Below, piece by piece: positions 28,701 to 37,392 of a stretch of DNA of 64,000 bases. A program made the position numbers and the translations under genes. The notes under the pieces were generated by a model. That model did no database searches. It had not been told where the DNA came from and worked only from the letters and a program-made list of their open reading frames with translations. Every line of letters begins with the position of its first letter. The first letter of the stretch is position 1. Origin of the DNA: CAVUPF01 sp963803755 (lineage in GTDB: Bacteria; Actinomycetota; Thermoleophilia; Solirubrobacterales; 70-9); assembly GCA_963803755.1 (NCBI GenBank), contig CAWDNP010000011.1, positions 124,001-188,000 on the forward strand, written 5' to 3'.

Positions 28701-29306
28701 CATCTCTGCGTCCTCGGGCTTGCGCTTGGCACCACCAAGTAAGAGGCCAGATACCTCAACCCCGCCCGCCTGAATGACGCCAGGGGCACTGCGCATCCCG
28801 TTGTCCTCGGGCTTGCACTTGGCACCACCAAGCGCTTCACCCTGCGTCCTAGGGGTGCTTGACCCCTGACGCCCCCAGTCAGACGCGGTCGGGGCATCTG
28901 GCCTCTGTTCACCCTGCGTCCTTGACCTGCTTGGCCAGGCGCGCCCCCAGTCATACGTCGCCGTGGGGCCAGGCGTCCAATTGGGGAAGGGCGGGTTTTT
29001 CACATAAATATTCCGCCCAGGGCTCCCCCACAAATGCTGCGCCAACTCCGTGAATGGCTGCGTCTTGCTCCGCTTCGCGAGGAACCAAGTCGTGACGCTC
29101 GCTCCACAAGACTTGCCAGGCGGCGCAGAGGAATCAGGTCGTGACTGCTTGCTCGCGACGGCTTGCGGGGTCGCCCTATGCGGGTAGGCGCTTGCTTGTT
29201 GCGGAGTAGTTGCGCCAACGGAGGCGGGTGAGGTGGTTGAGGGACTTGCTAGCGGCGACTGCTCAGTCTGGTTAAGCCCAGAGAAGATGTGTCGAAGGAA
29301 GATCAC
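25785..29306 (-). CDS. Type-A large secreted protein with repeat-encoded N-terminal extension
   Basis: A 1173-residue protein from GTG 29306, overlapping the upstream stop (GTGA), with GGAGGT 7 bases upstream. Residues about 50-255 are encoded by palindromic and dispersed repeats (WPSRSRTQ, LGGAKCKPED). The signal segment is at about 263-284 (AALSLVASLLTLAALAPAAQA). The mature region has repeated motifs: INPDAADGQTMCTNAQANF, PEPNNQYRLFLIVSGFG, FKPNPETGQLTAYFEDLPQL, GPYDYGTVVVRVALHIDP, INPTNCSPLSVGSEG. The C-terminus is basic (KAKKKSKRHKAHRSHRR). Cysteines are regularly placed, suggesting disulphides after export. It diverges from the other type-A proteins in its last ~200 residues. No named domain recognised; a cell-envelope location is inferred. 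Confidence 0.85.
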   Translation of the reverse strand: MIFLRHIFSGLNQTEQSPLASPSTTSPASVGATTPQQASAYPHRATPQAVASKQSRPDSSAPPGKSCGASVTTWFLAKRSKTQPFTELAQHLWGSPGRNIYVKNPPFPNWTPGPTATYDWGRAWPSRSRTQGEQRPDAPTASDWGRQGSSTPRTQGEALGGAKCKPEDNGMRSAPGVIQAGGVEVSGLLLGGAKRKPEDAEMRSLPGASSRRAWSRGQASGSRSDEFRELGKGPGSPAQSPIPHPASNAQSPPAERHDRRPLRAALSLVASLLTLAALAPAAQASEAIVPHSFITTASTSLAGAHPNLETSLELESPGEPESAQNVTFDAPQGIFGNTNAITECSQADFAFDQCESDSQAGLITVYANYAGNPRYLLGTAPVYDLVPGPEQTALFSFVVPILNIPIAIPVTVRTTTDYGLRFTVSDISQLTPLARAELTLWGFPAEAGHNNQRFPTGTLGNPPGCAGLTNTACLHAATPSSLPVVPLTDNPTTCTAQPLPTTLEVQTYHDPEHPSEARSSYPPIQGCESEVFKPLLQASPTTNATDSPSGLNLELSAQQFESFAASPSELKSASLTFPPGLTINPDAADGQTMCTNAQANFSSVGPAQCPDNAKIGTISIGSPTLNGPLTGSVYIGQPEPNNQYRLFLIVSGFGMNIKLIGSFKPNPETGQLTAYFEDLPQLPFETFQIHLFAGERALMATPIACTIYAVNAHFFPWDEALPDTHSTKVFGLETGPHGTQCPGEVRPFEPSLEAGTADPAAGAFSSFSLLLSREDGDQYLGHLNFTMPPGLTANLHGVTYCPEASIAAAANTLGLVEREHPSCPATSEIGTSNVAAGPGSHPFHATGKIYLAGPFQGAPLSLVAITPALAGPYDYGTVVVRVALHIDPADAHVIADSEAVPSIIGGIPLRMRSIQVDIDKPNFMINPTNCSPLSVGSEGIGDQGTAVAFSSYFHAVNCFSLPFTPKMSIAQLGGKKFTKRGKNPSLQFDLNTKEGDTNIKAVTVTLPKAFEIDQEHLGNLCDRSELASDHCAGRQPIGEVIDETPLLEQPLKGLAYAVTGFNTGGVLPHVVFLLNGQVMLAPEGISHTVSGGRLQTVVPVVPDAPIGRFKLTLFGGKTGYLANTQSLCSSPIVSTIDIAAQNGKNLTQNVKTKTACKAKKKSKRHKAHRSHRR
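28609..28991. repeat. Palindromic element nested in another palindromic element (copies 6 and 7)
   Basis: The outer copy has ends GCCCTTCCCCAATT-type and AATTGGGGAAGGG, and second arms GACGCCTGGCCCC and GGGGCCAGGCGTC. The inner copy, 28742-28906, has its own arms AGAGGCCAGAT and ATCTGGCCTCT and its own core. The inner copy starts directly after CTTGGCACCACCAAG of the outer copy, that is, in the apex hairpin. The whole block is read in frame as part of the type-A leader. Confidence 0.8.
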
Positions 29307-32300
29307 TTTCTACCTCCGCGCTTGTGGTGGGTAGCTAGCTTGTGGTGTTTGTGGGGTTTGGCCCTGCGCACGCAGCGACCGTGCCTGCGGGCGAAGCCCC
29401 GCTTGCACTTTTCTTCGGCGGTCGGGGATTCGTTGCCGCCGGTTCCCTTGAAGCTGCCGAGGCTGGCCGGCGAGGGCGGCTGGGAGCCGGGCCCGTGGCA
29501 CTCATCGGAGGAGGCGCAGAGGGGCGGTTCGGGTACGAGGAAGAAGCCGCCGCCTTCGCGGGCGTCATAGATCTTGGTGATCGGCCCGTTGTGGTCTTGG
29601 GGGGCGAGGGTGTCGTGGGTGAAGAAGTAGACGTCGGTACCGTTGGCGCTGACACCCAAGAGCTTTGAGTCAAGGGGGCTCTGGCCGGAGGAGATGAGGC
29701 TCGTGCAGTACCCGGTGGGGGCGCTGAAGCTGGGGCTTTCGGAATCGCAGGTGCCGGTGCCGGCGGGCTCGGACTCATAGACGTTGACTCGTTCGTCGGT
29801 ATCGCGCAGTTCGAGCGGGTCGGCGCTGTTGAAGAAGACCTGCCCGGCGTCGGTGAGGCTCTGCCCGTCAGAGGCCAGGGTGGCGTCGCCTTCGGCCCCG
29901 GCGTTGGTCGGGTCGCAGGAGACGCAGGCGAGCCTTTCGGTCTGGGAGTCGTAGCGATAGACCTCGGAGTGGCCGGCGTTTTCGTAGGTTTGATCCAGCG
30001 GCCGGGTCGTGGTGAAGACGGCGAACTGGCCGCTGGGAGTGACCTGGAAGTCGGCGGTGTGGCGGGTCTGGGCTTCCTTTAGTGCGTCGAGGACCAGGGG
30101 GTCTTCGGGGGAGAGGGTGGCGATGAAGCGGGGTGGCTGGCCGGGGGCGGCGAGGTAGAGGTTGGGCTGGTCTTCGGTGCCCTTGGGGGCTTCGAGGCGC
30201 TCGGGGGAGAGGAAGTAGACCTCGCCGCTTTCGGTTGCCACTCCGCCACCGCCGCCGATCGCAACCGCTGCGCAGTCTTCTTCTGTGCCGAGGGTGTTCC
30301 AGTGCTCTGCGCCAGAGTTTTCGACCGGATCGCAAGAGCCCGAGCCGGAGGCGATCAGGTGCAGGGTGGCGCCCGATTCGGAGACTTCAGCTTCATAGAG
30401 GTTGGCGGGCGAAGGGGTGCCCGCCGGCAGCTGCTGGTCCTTGGTGGTGAAGAAGACCTCAGAGCCGTCGGCGCTCATCCCGTCAAAGAGGACGCCGTCG
30501 GTGGCGCCGGGGGTGAGTTCGATCGATTCGGGCGAGTCGTCGATGTCCATGTAGAGGCGGTTGTAGACGTTGCCGTCAACTTCAGAGACCTTCTGGCCCA
30601 AGAGGACGTGGCTGCCGTCGGCGGAGATCGCCAGCTCTGAGATGCCGTTGGAGTCGTGGTGGGCGGCGTTGCATTCGCCTTCGCCCTGCAGGCAGGGCAG
30701 CGGGCCGGTGCCGGGGGCGTTGGAGACGACGTGGGTTTCGCCCGACTTCAGGTTGCGGTCATAGATCGAGACGTTGCCGCCTTCGTTGCCGCCTGCGGCA
30801 AAGCGCGAGGTCGAACCGAAGATCAGGTGTTCTCCGTTTGCCGAGAGATCGGCGGCGATGTAGCCGTCGGGGGTGGCTGTAGGGCCCGGTTCGTAGCCGG
30901 GAGCACCCACCATGCCTTGGACGAGTTCGCCGCTTGGGAGGCGGACCGGGATGCCGGTTTGAACGCCGCCGGGGCCAAAGCACGGCGAGCAGCCACCGGG
31001 GCCGCCGAAGGCGAAGGCATCAAGGGCCGCGTCAGCGCCGGAGGGGACCGAGGAGAAGGGCCCTGCGGCAAAGGGGTCGTTGGCGGGGACGCCGACGTAT
31101 TCGGTCGACCAGCCGTTTTCTGTGCGGGTGGCGACGTAGGGGTCGACGCCGCGGTTGGTCGGGTGGTCGGTGCCGGGGATGCCGCCGTCGTGGACGCCGT
31201 AGAGGACGCGGGGGGGATTCTCGGCTTCGGGGTAGCCGGGGTAGGGGGACTGGCCGGGGACGAGGTTCGACTCGACTTCATAGCCGCCGGCGTTCTGGGC
31301 GGAGACGAGCTCATAGGCGCGGCAGTCGAGCAGCAGGGCGGCGCCGGTCTGCTGGCGGGCGAGGCCGTTGGGGCAGGATTGGAGCCCGTGCTGGGTGGGG
31401 AAGGTGGTGAAGGTCGTGTCATAGCCGCCGCTGCCGAGTTCGTTGGTGGCGATGACGCGGAAGTGGTAGGTGGTGGCGGCGCTGAGGCCGGCGATGCGGG
31501 CGCTGATCGCCTGGAAGGCGCCCTTTTCGGCGATCTTGAATTGCAGCTGGACGTCGGAGGGCGGGACGGGGGTGCAGGGATGGGTGGCGCAGTCGGCGGG
31601 GCCGTATTCGAAGCTGTAGGTGGTGGGCAGGCCGGCCGGGTCGAGCTCTGCGTCGAGCAGGGCGCTTTCGGAGTGCACCCGGCTGGCCGACTCGCGCCTG
31701 GTGAGGGGCGCGGAGGTCTGGGTGGTGAAGGTGCGATCTGAGCCGTGGCTGGTGCCGTGGGGATTGGAGGCCACGATGCGGTAGTGGTAGGTGATCACCG
31801 GGTCAAGTTCGGTGAGGTGGAGATGGAGATGGAGCAGTTCGCTTGGATTGCCGGCGTCCCCTCCGGGGGGCAGCGCGCTGCGGTGGCCGTAGGCTTCGGT
31901 TTGGCCCCATTCGAAGTAGTAGTGGGTGTCTTGGCCCTTGGGATCGAAGGAGCCGTTTAAGGTGGCGCTTGAGGCCGTCACTTCGGTCGCGGCTTCGGTT
32001 GCCAGGTCGGGCACGTAGCTGGGGGAGAAGGCCTGGTCTTTGCCGTAGTAGACGCCGTGGGGGGTGGTGACGGCGAGGCGGTAGTGATAGAGCGCGTTGG
32101 TGGTGAGGCCGGTGAGCTGGGCGCTTACGTCCTTGGCTTCTGAGTAGGGGGTGGGCGGTTCGCAGGAGACGGAGTTGGTGTATTCGGCGCTGGTGCCCCA
32201 TTCGAAGGCGCAGGCGCTGACTTCCCCCCGCCCGAGCGGGTCGAGGTGGCCGTTCAGGATGGCGGAGCTTTCTTCGACTTCTGAGGCCGCTTCGGTGCTG

Positions 32301-34345
32301 CGCTGGGGGAAGACCGGGTCAAAGACGGCGACGTCGTGGGCTGTGAGGTTGGCGACGTAGAGGGCTTCTGAGGCGCCGTCGAGGGCGAGGCCTTCGTGGT
32401 AGGGGGATTCAGGCGCGAGATCGCCTTCGCCGAAGGAGTCGAGCCGTTCGCAATGGCCTGAACCAGGTTCTTGTGGTCTTACTTCGTGAAGGGGGCAGTT
32501 GAATTCGTAGTGTTCGATGAACCTTGGACTCTCGTGCTCATTACTGTACTCTTCAGTAACATCGAGATAGAGGTCATCGGTGGCGGGATCGATGGCGAAG
32601 CCGAAAAGATGGTTGCCGTCGAGATTGCCGTCGATCACTTCGCCGGTGTCGGAGATCTTGCTGATCTCCCCGTTCTGGGCCTGGTAGAGGTTGTCTTCGG
32701 CGTCGACCGCGAGTCCTAGCGGATAGGTGCCGTGGCCGCCACCGCCGAAGTAGAATTTGCTGTGGAATTCGCCGCTCTGGGTATACCAGGATAAATACAC
32801 CGAAGCGAACTCGACGAAGAGGTTGCCGCTGGGGTCGACGGCGACGCCGTCGAGACCACCGAAGCCGGTGAGCTGACCTTTGGTGCCCCAGGCTTCGATC
32901 AAGTTCCCCGATTCGCCCCACTTGGAGAGGGTGCCGTCGCCTTCGTCGCCGACGTAGAGGTCGCCGTCGGTGTCATCGACGGCGAGGAAGTCGGGGTCTT
33001 CGAAGGCGCCGGGGGTGGAAGCCGAGGCGCCCGGCTGGCATTCTTCGCCCGGTTCTTTGGTACAGAGGTCGCGCTCGGCTTGGCTGGCGCCGTGCTTGTT
33101 GACTTCCTTGCCGAACATGAGGAGAAATTCGCCTTTTTCGTTGAACTTCTCGACGCGGTGGTTATTGGGGTCGGTGACGTAGACGTCGCCGTTGGATTGA
33201 TCGACGGCGACGTCGGAGGGGTTGGAGAGCGGGTAGGGGTTGGGCGGGGTGGATGAGGCGGCGCCGAAATAGCCGGCTATGGCGTGGGCGGGGGAGGCGG
33301 AGGTGGTGAAGGCCGCTTCGGGGCCGGTGGTGGGGCCGTCCTGGTTTTCGGCGCTGAGGCGGAAGCGGTAGGTGGCGCCGGCGGTGAGCCCTTCGAGCTT
33401 TGCGTGGACGGAAACCGGGGTGGAGCCGGTCACTTCGGCGGCGTCGGGGTTTTCGCAGGGGACGGAGCGGCCGTAGGAGTTGGTTTGGCCGTATTCGAAG
33501 GCGCATTTGGTGAGTGCTTCGCCCTCGGGGTTGACGGTGCCGTTGAGGGTGGCAGTGGTGAAGGCGATGACGGTCGCTTGGCCGGTGGTGAGGACGGGGG
33601 CAGCGGCCTGGGCCGCTGGGGCAGCGGCGAGGAGCAGGAGCGAGCAGGCAGCCACGGAGATTGCGGCGACTCGGGCGCGGAGGGAGTGCCGGCGGGGCAA
33701 GATTCGGCTCCGCTTGGCCGTGTGTGAGGTGGGCGCCAGGGCGCTCAGGCCGGCCCCTAGGGGTTGGCTTGGAATCCCCCGGGCACCCCTGGCGGCGGCG
33801 GACACACTTCGCGTCGGGTTGTCCTCGGTCTTGCCCTTAGCACCACTAAGGTCTGCGATCTGCGTCCTAGCGACGCTCGGTCCGGCGTCCACCAGCCGCA
33901 CACGCGGGATTCCAAACCAACCCCTAAGAATCAGATCGTGACTGGGACCGGACTGAGCGCTGGTCTCCCCACATAAACCGGCATCTGCTCCAGCACGAAT
34001 GCTCACCACTCGCTCGCGGCACAGAAGAATCAGATTTCGACTGCTTGCTCGCTCGGGTTCGCGGCGCTTCCGCAGCTGCCGGGGGACAACGCCAACGTCT
34101 TGGGAACCCTTAGCCGCTCGCCACAAATGCTTCACCCATCGCTCGCTGCGCAAAGGAATCAGATTTCGATGCTTGCTCGCTCGGGCTCGCTGCGGGCTTC
34201 GCCCTAGCGCAAACGAGGTGGTCGTGGGCCGTTCCAGCGGCGACTCGGCCGCTCGGGTGGGTAGGGATGAAGGCACACCTCTCCCCCACTCTCGGCTGCG
34301 CCGGAGGTTGGCGAGGGTGCGGAGGGGGTTGGTCTTGATCCTCAT
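29303..34345 (-). CDS. Type-B giant secreted NHL/FN3-like/propeller protein, copy 3
   Basis: A 1680-residue protein from ATG 34345, which overlaps the upstream stop (TGATG) and has GGGAGGGAGG just upstream. Leader MRIKTNPLRTLANLRRSREW, then about 190 repeat-encoded residues, then the signal segment at about 226-248 (ISVAACSLLLLAAAPAAQA). The rest matches copies 1 and 2: FN3-like domain, NHL propeller, three FN3-like repeats, CPNGLARQQTGAALLLDC, PD40 repeats, CKRGFARRHGRCV and basic tail ending KRGGRK. Around 32410-32630 the NHL part differs strongly from copies 1 and 2 (EEYSNEHESPRFIEHYEF). A TTG at 33700 just before the signal segment is an alternative start. Confidence 0.87.
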   Translation of the reverse strand: MRIKTNPLRTLANLRRSREWGRGVPSSLPTRAAESPLERPTTTSFALGRSPQRARASKHRNLIPLRSERWVKHLWRAAKGSQDVGVVPRQLRKRREPERASSRNLILLCRERVVSIRAGADAGLCGETSAQSGPSHDLILRGWFGIPRVRLVDAGPSVARTQIADLSGAKGKTEDNPTRSVSAAARGARGIPSQPLGAGLSALAPTSHTAKRSRILPRRHSLRARVAAISVAACSLLLLAAAPAAQAAAPVLTTGQATVIAFTTATLNGTVNPEGEALTKCAFEYGQTNSYGRSVPCENPDAAEVTGSTPVSVHAKLEGLTAGATYRFRLSAENQDGPTTGPEAAFTTSASPAHAIAGYFGAASSTPPNPYPLSNPSDVAVDQSNGDVYVTDPNNHRVEKFNEKGEFLLMFGKEVNKHGASQAERDLCTKEPGEECQPGASASTPGAFEDPDFLAVDDTDGDLYVGDEGDGTLSKWGESGNLIEAWGTKGQLTGFGGLDGVAVDPSGNLFVEFASVYLSWYTQSGEFHSKFYFGGGGHGTYPLGLAVDAEDNLYQAQNGEISKISDTGEVIDGNLDGNHLFGFAIDPATDDLYLDVTEEYSNEHESPRFIEHYEFNCPLHEVRPQEPGSGHCERLDSFGEGDLAPESPYHEGLALDGASEALYVANLTAHDVAVFDPVFPQRSTEAASEVEESSAILNGHLDPLGRGEVSACAFEWGTSAEYTNSVSCEPPTPYSEAKDVSAQLTGLTTNALYHYRLAVTTPHGVYYGKDQAFSPSYVPDLATEAATEVTASSATLNGSFDPKGQDTHYYFEWGQTEAYGHRSALPPGGDAGNPSELLHLHLHLTELDPVITYHYRIVASNPHGTSHGSDRTFTTQTSAPLTRRESASRVHSESALLDAELDPAGLPTTYSFEYGPADCATHPCTPVPPSDVQLQFKIAEKGAFQAISARIAGLSAATTYHFRVIATNELGSGGYDTTFTTFPTQHGLQSCPNGLARQQTGAALLLDCRAYELVSAQNAGGYEVESNLVPGQSPYPGYPEAENPPRVLYGVHDGGIPGTDHPTNRGVDPYVATRTENGWSTEYVGVPANDPFAAGPFSSVPSGADAALDAFAFGGPGGCSPCFGPGGVQTGIPVRLPSGELVQGMVGAPGYEPGPTATPDGYIAADLSANGEHLIFGSTSRFAAGGNEGGNVSIYDRNLKSGETHVVSNAPGTGPLPCLQGEGECNAAHHDSNGISELAISADGSHVLLGQKVSEVDGNVYNRLYMDIDDSPESIELTPGATDGVLFDGMSADGSEVFFTTKDQQLPAGTPSPANLYEAEVSESGATLHLIASGSGSCDPVENSGAEHWNTLGTEEDCAAVAIGGGGGVATESGEVYFLSPERLEAPKGTEDQPNLYLAAPGQPPRFIATLSPEDPLVLDALKEAQTRHTADFQVTPSGQFAVFTTTRPLDQTYENAGHSEVYRYDSQTERLACVSCDPTNAGAEGDATLASDGQSLTDAGQVFFNSADPLELRDTDERVNVYESEPAGTGTCDSESPSFSAPTGYCTSLISSGQSPLDSKLLGVSANGTDVYFFTHDTLAPQDHNGPITKIYDAREGGGFFLVPEPPLCASSDECHGPGSQPPSPASLGSFKGTGGNESPTAEEKCKRGFARRHGRCVRRAKPHKHHKLATHHKRGGRK
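33758..33926. repeat. Palindromic element, copy 8
   Basis: A 169 bp element. The ends TAGGGGTTGGCTTGGAATCC and GGATTCCAAACCAACCCCTA are inverted repeats with one mismatch. The inner conserved part (GCACCCCTGGCGGCGGCGGA, GTCCTCGGTCTTGC, CACCA loop hairpin, CTGCGTCCTAGCGACGCTCG) is the subtype also found at 53643 and 57527. It lies in frame in the leader of type-B copy 3. Confidence 0.8.
34118..34195. repeat. Dispersed non-palindromic repeat (TCGCTCGCTGCGCA type)
   Basis: ACAAATGCTTCACCCATCGC, TCGCTGCGCAAAGGAATCAG and ATTTCGATGCTTGCTCGCTC, in the leader of type-B copy 3. A near-identical copy lies about 120 bp away at 33995-34060. Confidence 0.6.
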
Positions 34346-37300
34346 CAGCGCCTCCCTCCCCGGTGGACATGTGTAGCTCGCGAATGGCGGGTCTGCTTTC
34401 GCTTGTGGTGTTTCTTCCTGCACGGGGTCTGGAGGAGCGGGTTTTGATTTGCTGTCTTGCCGTTTTGACCCGTTATGTCGGCGGTCACGTGCAAAGTGTG
34501 GGCGCAGAGATTTGTATTGTTTTGCAAAAGGCCCTTGTTGCCGCCGTCGAGGGTCAAGGTGAAGTTGGAGACAGGGGCGTCGGGGGGGTTTTCGAAGCTG
34601 GTGCGGATGGCGCCGTGGACGGTGTCGACGTGGCCGTCGAGGTCGATGTCGATCTGACCGTTGAGCGCAGCGACGATGTCGGGGAGCTTGTGGGAGGAGG
34701 AGCGGAGATAGACGGGGCCTTCGAGGGGCTTTTCGAGGATCGGGGTTTCGGCACGAGCGAAGCCGATGATCGAGCCGGGGGGACACTTTTCACCGGGGGT
34801 TGAGCCCTCGGCGAAGACGACGCGGGTGCAGGGGTCATTGATGTGGGCGTTGTCGATGATCTCGGTGGGAGGCAGGGTGATGACGGCGCGGCCGGTGTTG
34901 GCGTAGCCGTTGCCCGGCGGGTAGGAGAGGGTTGCGTGCAAGGAGGGGGTGCCGGCGCGCATGGTGGAGCCGGTGAAGCGCATGGCGAGGCGGGGGGCGA
35001 AGGGGAGGGTGCCGCAGTTGGCGACCTGGAAGGGGTAGGAGGGACTCGCTTCGGCGCCTTCGTTGCCAAATACCTTGGCGCCCACCGAGGAGGGATCGCA
35101 GTTGGTCGGGTTTAAGGTGAAGCCGGGTCGGTTGAGGTCGATCAGAATCGAGCGGAGGCGGAGGGGAATGCCTTCAAGGATCTGGGGGAGTTCTTCGGTG
35201 ACGGCGGTGATCTGGGCGGTTTCGGGGTTGACATGGAGGGCGGCGCGGACGACGACGTTGCCGAGGTCATAGGGGCCGGAGACGGCAGGGGTGATGACCG
35301 CGAGGGAGAGCGGGGCGCCCTTGTAGGGGCCGGCGAGGTAGACGCGGCCGGGGAGGTAGACGGGGTGGTCGCCGGCGCCGGCACCGGCGGTGGCGGTGCC
35401 GAGCTGGGAGGCAGCAGGGCAGCTGGGGGTCGACTCCTCTTGGAGGCCCGAGTAGCTGGGTTCCGCCGCCGCTTTAAGCGCGGCGTCTGGGCAGTAGGGG
35501 ATGCCGGCGAGGGTGGCCGATAAGCCGGGCGGGGTCGAGACGTCGAGGGCGCTCAAGTCCTGTTCGCCGTCGTTTCTGATCAGGTCGATGGCGAAGGGGG
35601 CGTGGGCGGCGGCGGTGTTGTCGGAGGGGCCGGCCTGGAAACCGGGGTGAAGGGGCCTACTCGCGGCGGGGCATTCCGATTCTGAGCCGCCCGGACCCGA
35701 GTCGAGGCTGAAGAGCTGAGTGGCGCTTTGCTGGGCAAGTTCTCCGTCCCAGGGCGTGAAGGTGCTGTGGACCGCGTAGGTTTCGCAGCGGGTCGGGGTG
35801 GCGAGGAGACCGCCTTCGGAGCCGAAGAAGTGCAGGTTGATCTCGGTGAGCGGGCTCTGCGGCAGTTCGGGGAAGGAGACGGTGAGCCGGCCGGTCTGCG
35901 GATCGGGCCTCACATCGCCGGCCAGCTTGACGTGGGTGGCGAAGCCGTTGGCGGTGATAAAAATGCGGTAAGGGTCTCCCGGCTTGGGTTCGGCGATGTA
36001 GATGGAGCCCGGCAGCGCCTCCGGGAGCGCTGAGCTTTCGAGCGAGACGGTGCCGATGCGGGAGTATTCGGGGCACTGGGCTTCTTCGGTGGAGGCGAAG
36101 GGACCGAGGTTTGCCTGGGCTTCGGAGCACGAGGTCTTGCCGTCGGCGGCTGAGGGGTTGATCGTGAGGCCTTCGGGCAGGGTCACCGTATTGGCGCGAA
36201 TCTCCGAGGGAGAGGGCGTTGAGGCACTGAGCTCCTGGGGAACGCTGAGGTCGACTTCGAGGCCGGAGGGCGAGTCGGTCTCAGTCGTGGTCGGCTGAGC
36301 TGAGAGGCTCGGGTTGAAGCTGAGGTCATCGCAGCCGGTGGTTTCCGGCCAGGGCGCCGTCGCTTCTGCTGTGGTGCCGTCGTAGCTGCGCGCATCCAGC
36401 GTGGAGCTGAGCGGCCCGGTGCAGGAGGTGGGGTTTTGAACAAGCGGAATCCCATCCACAACCCCGGACAGTTCCTGTTCGTAGTCCACAAGGGGCAAAA
36501 TCTGCGGAATCCCATCGGTCAACGCATCCAAGCCGTAGTCGGTACCCGTCCTTGCGCTGAAGACCGTGTAGACGGGGCTATTGAAAATTGGCGTCAGCCA
36601 AGCCAGCAATGCCGCCTGGTTCGACCTTGGTTCCACGTTATAGATAGGCCGTGCTATAGGACCAACTATCAAATGAGCGCCAATGCTCACAGTAGGATTC
36701 GCTACTCCCACCTGTGAATCAGCGGGACATTCTTCCCTGATAAAGTCCGCGGGGAGGCATCTCGGAATCAAGCGTGGACTGCCGATAAAGCCCGCGGGCA
36801 GGTGGACATCGAGATCCTTGGCATCGTTGCAGTGACAGGGGATTTCGGGATTTTGGAATTGTGAGTTTGATTCGTTATCTTCGAGATGAAATTCGATCTT
36901 GAGATTAGGGTGACCGCCTGCCTGCGACATCGATGGTGTTGCACTGTAGGAGTAGACGGTGTATGCATGCGCGGCAGCGGGGAGCAGCCCCATCACGATA
37001 GCCACCGTGCCAGCGGCTACCCAGTGGCGGAGGTGGTGCAGGCGGGGGGAGCGTCCGGGCGATTTGGCCGTGCCGGTGGTGCAGGCGGGTGGCGACTCGG
37101 CGGGGGCGGCAGGGCCTTCACCCAACCCCCAGGAAGCATCAAATCGTGACTGGGGGTTGGCTGAAGGCAGGTTTTTCACATAAACCGCCGGCTGCAAGCA
37201 GCCGGCGGCGGATGCGCCAATGTCTTGGAAACCCTGAACCGCCTGCTCCGCACTTCGCGCTAGTACCAGCGAGGCTGTGGAAGGCCGTACCAGCGGCGAC

Positions 37301-37392
37301 TCAGCCGGTCGTGAGGTACCAGCGGGGGTCAGGTGGTGGCAACCCTGCTCAGGAGGCGTCGTGCTAGCGGGGATACGTCGGAAGCGGATCAC
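34345..37392 (-). CDS. Type-A large secreted protein
   Basis: A 1015-residue protein from GTG 37392, overlapping the stop of the NHL gene (GTGA), with GGGGG as a weak ribosome site. Residues 1-118 are leader, and the signal segment is at about 124-143 (VAAGTVAIVMGLLPAAAHA). The mature part starts YTVYSYSATPSMSQAGGHPN. It contains CHCNDAKDLDVHLPAGFIG, NPSAADGKTSCSEAQANL, PGDPYRIFITANGFATHVKL, LPQSPLTEINLHFFGSEGG, GPYDLGNVVVRAALHVNPE and PPTEIIDNAHINDPCTRVVF. The tail is KKHHKRKQTRHSRATHVHR ending GGRR. It is the intact reference for the frameshifted gene at 4218-7518. Function unknown; repeated beta-rich segments and export suggest a structural envelope or adhesin role (inference). Confidence 0.86.
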   Translation of the reverse strand: MIRFRRIPASTTPPEQGCHHLTPAGTSRPAESPLVRPSTASLVLARSAEQAVQGFQDIGASAAGCLQPAVYVKNLPSANPQSRFDASWGLGEGPAAPAESPPACTTGTAKSPGRSPRLHHLRHWVAAGTVAIVMGLLPAAAHAYTVYSYSATPSMSQAGGHPNLKIEFHLEDNESNSQFQNPEIPCHCNDAKDLDVHLPAGFIGSPRLIPRCLPADFIREECPADSQVGVANPTVSIGAHLIVGPIARPIYNVEPRSNQAALLAWLTPIFNSPVYTVFSARTGTDYGLDALTDGIPQILPLVDYEQELSGVVDGIPLVQNPTSCTGPLSSTLDARSYDGTTAEATAPWPETTGCDDLSFNPSLSAQPTTTETDSPSGLEVDLSVPQELSASTPSPSEIRANTVTLPEGLTINPSAADGKTSCSEAQANLGPFASTEEAQCPEYSRIGTVSLESSALPEALPGSIYIAEPKPGDPYRIFITANGFATHVKLAGDVRPDPQTGRLTVSFPELPQSPLTEINLHFFGSEGGLLATPTRCETYAVHSTFTPWDGELAQQSATQLFSLDSGPGGSESECPAASRPLHPGFQAGPSDNTAAAHAPFAIDLIRNDGEQDLSALDVSTPPGLSATLAGIPYCPDAALKAAAEPSYSGLQEESTPSCPAASQLGTATAGAGAGDHPVYLPGRVYLAGPYKGAPLSLAVITPAVSGPYDLGNVVVRAALHVNPETAQITAVTEELPQILEGIPLRLRSILIDLNRPGFTLNPTNCDPSSVGAKVFGNEGAEASPSYPFQVANCGTLPFAPRLAMRFTGSTMRAGTPSLHATLSYPPGNGYANTGRAVITLPPTEIIDNAHINDPCTRVVFAEGSTPGEKCPPGSIIGFARAETPILEKPLEGPVYLRSSSHKLPDIVAALNGQIDIDLDGHVDTVHGAIRTSFENPPDAPVSNFTLTLDGGNKGLLQNNTNLCAHTLHVTADITGQNGKTANQNPLLQTPCRKKHHKRKQTRHSRATHVHRGGRR

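Noticed and set aside
33701..34786. Extension of type-B copy 3 upstream of 34345
   Set aside because: The frame is open further upstream, but that part overlaps the coding C-terminus of the type-A gene. The ATG at 34345 has the ribosome site and conserved leader.
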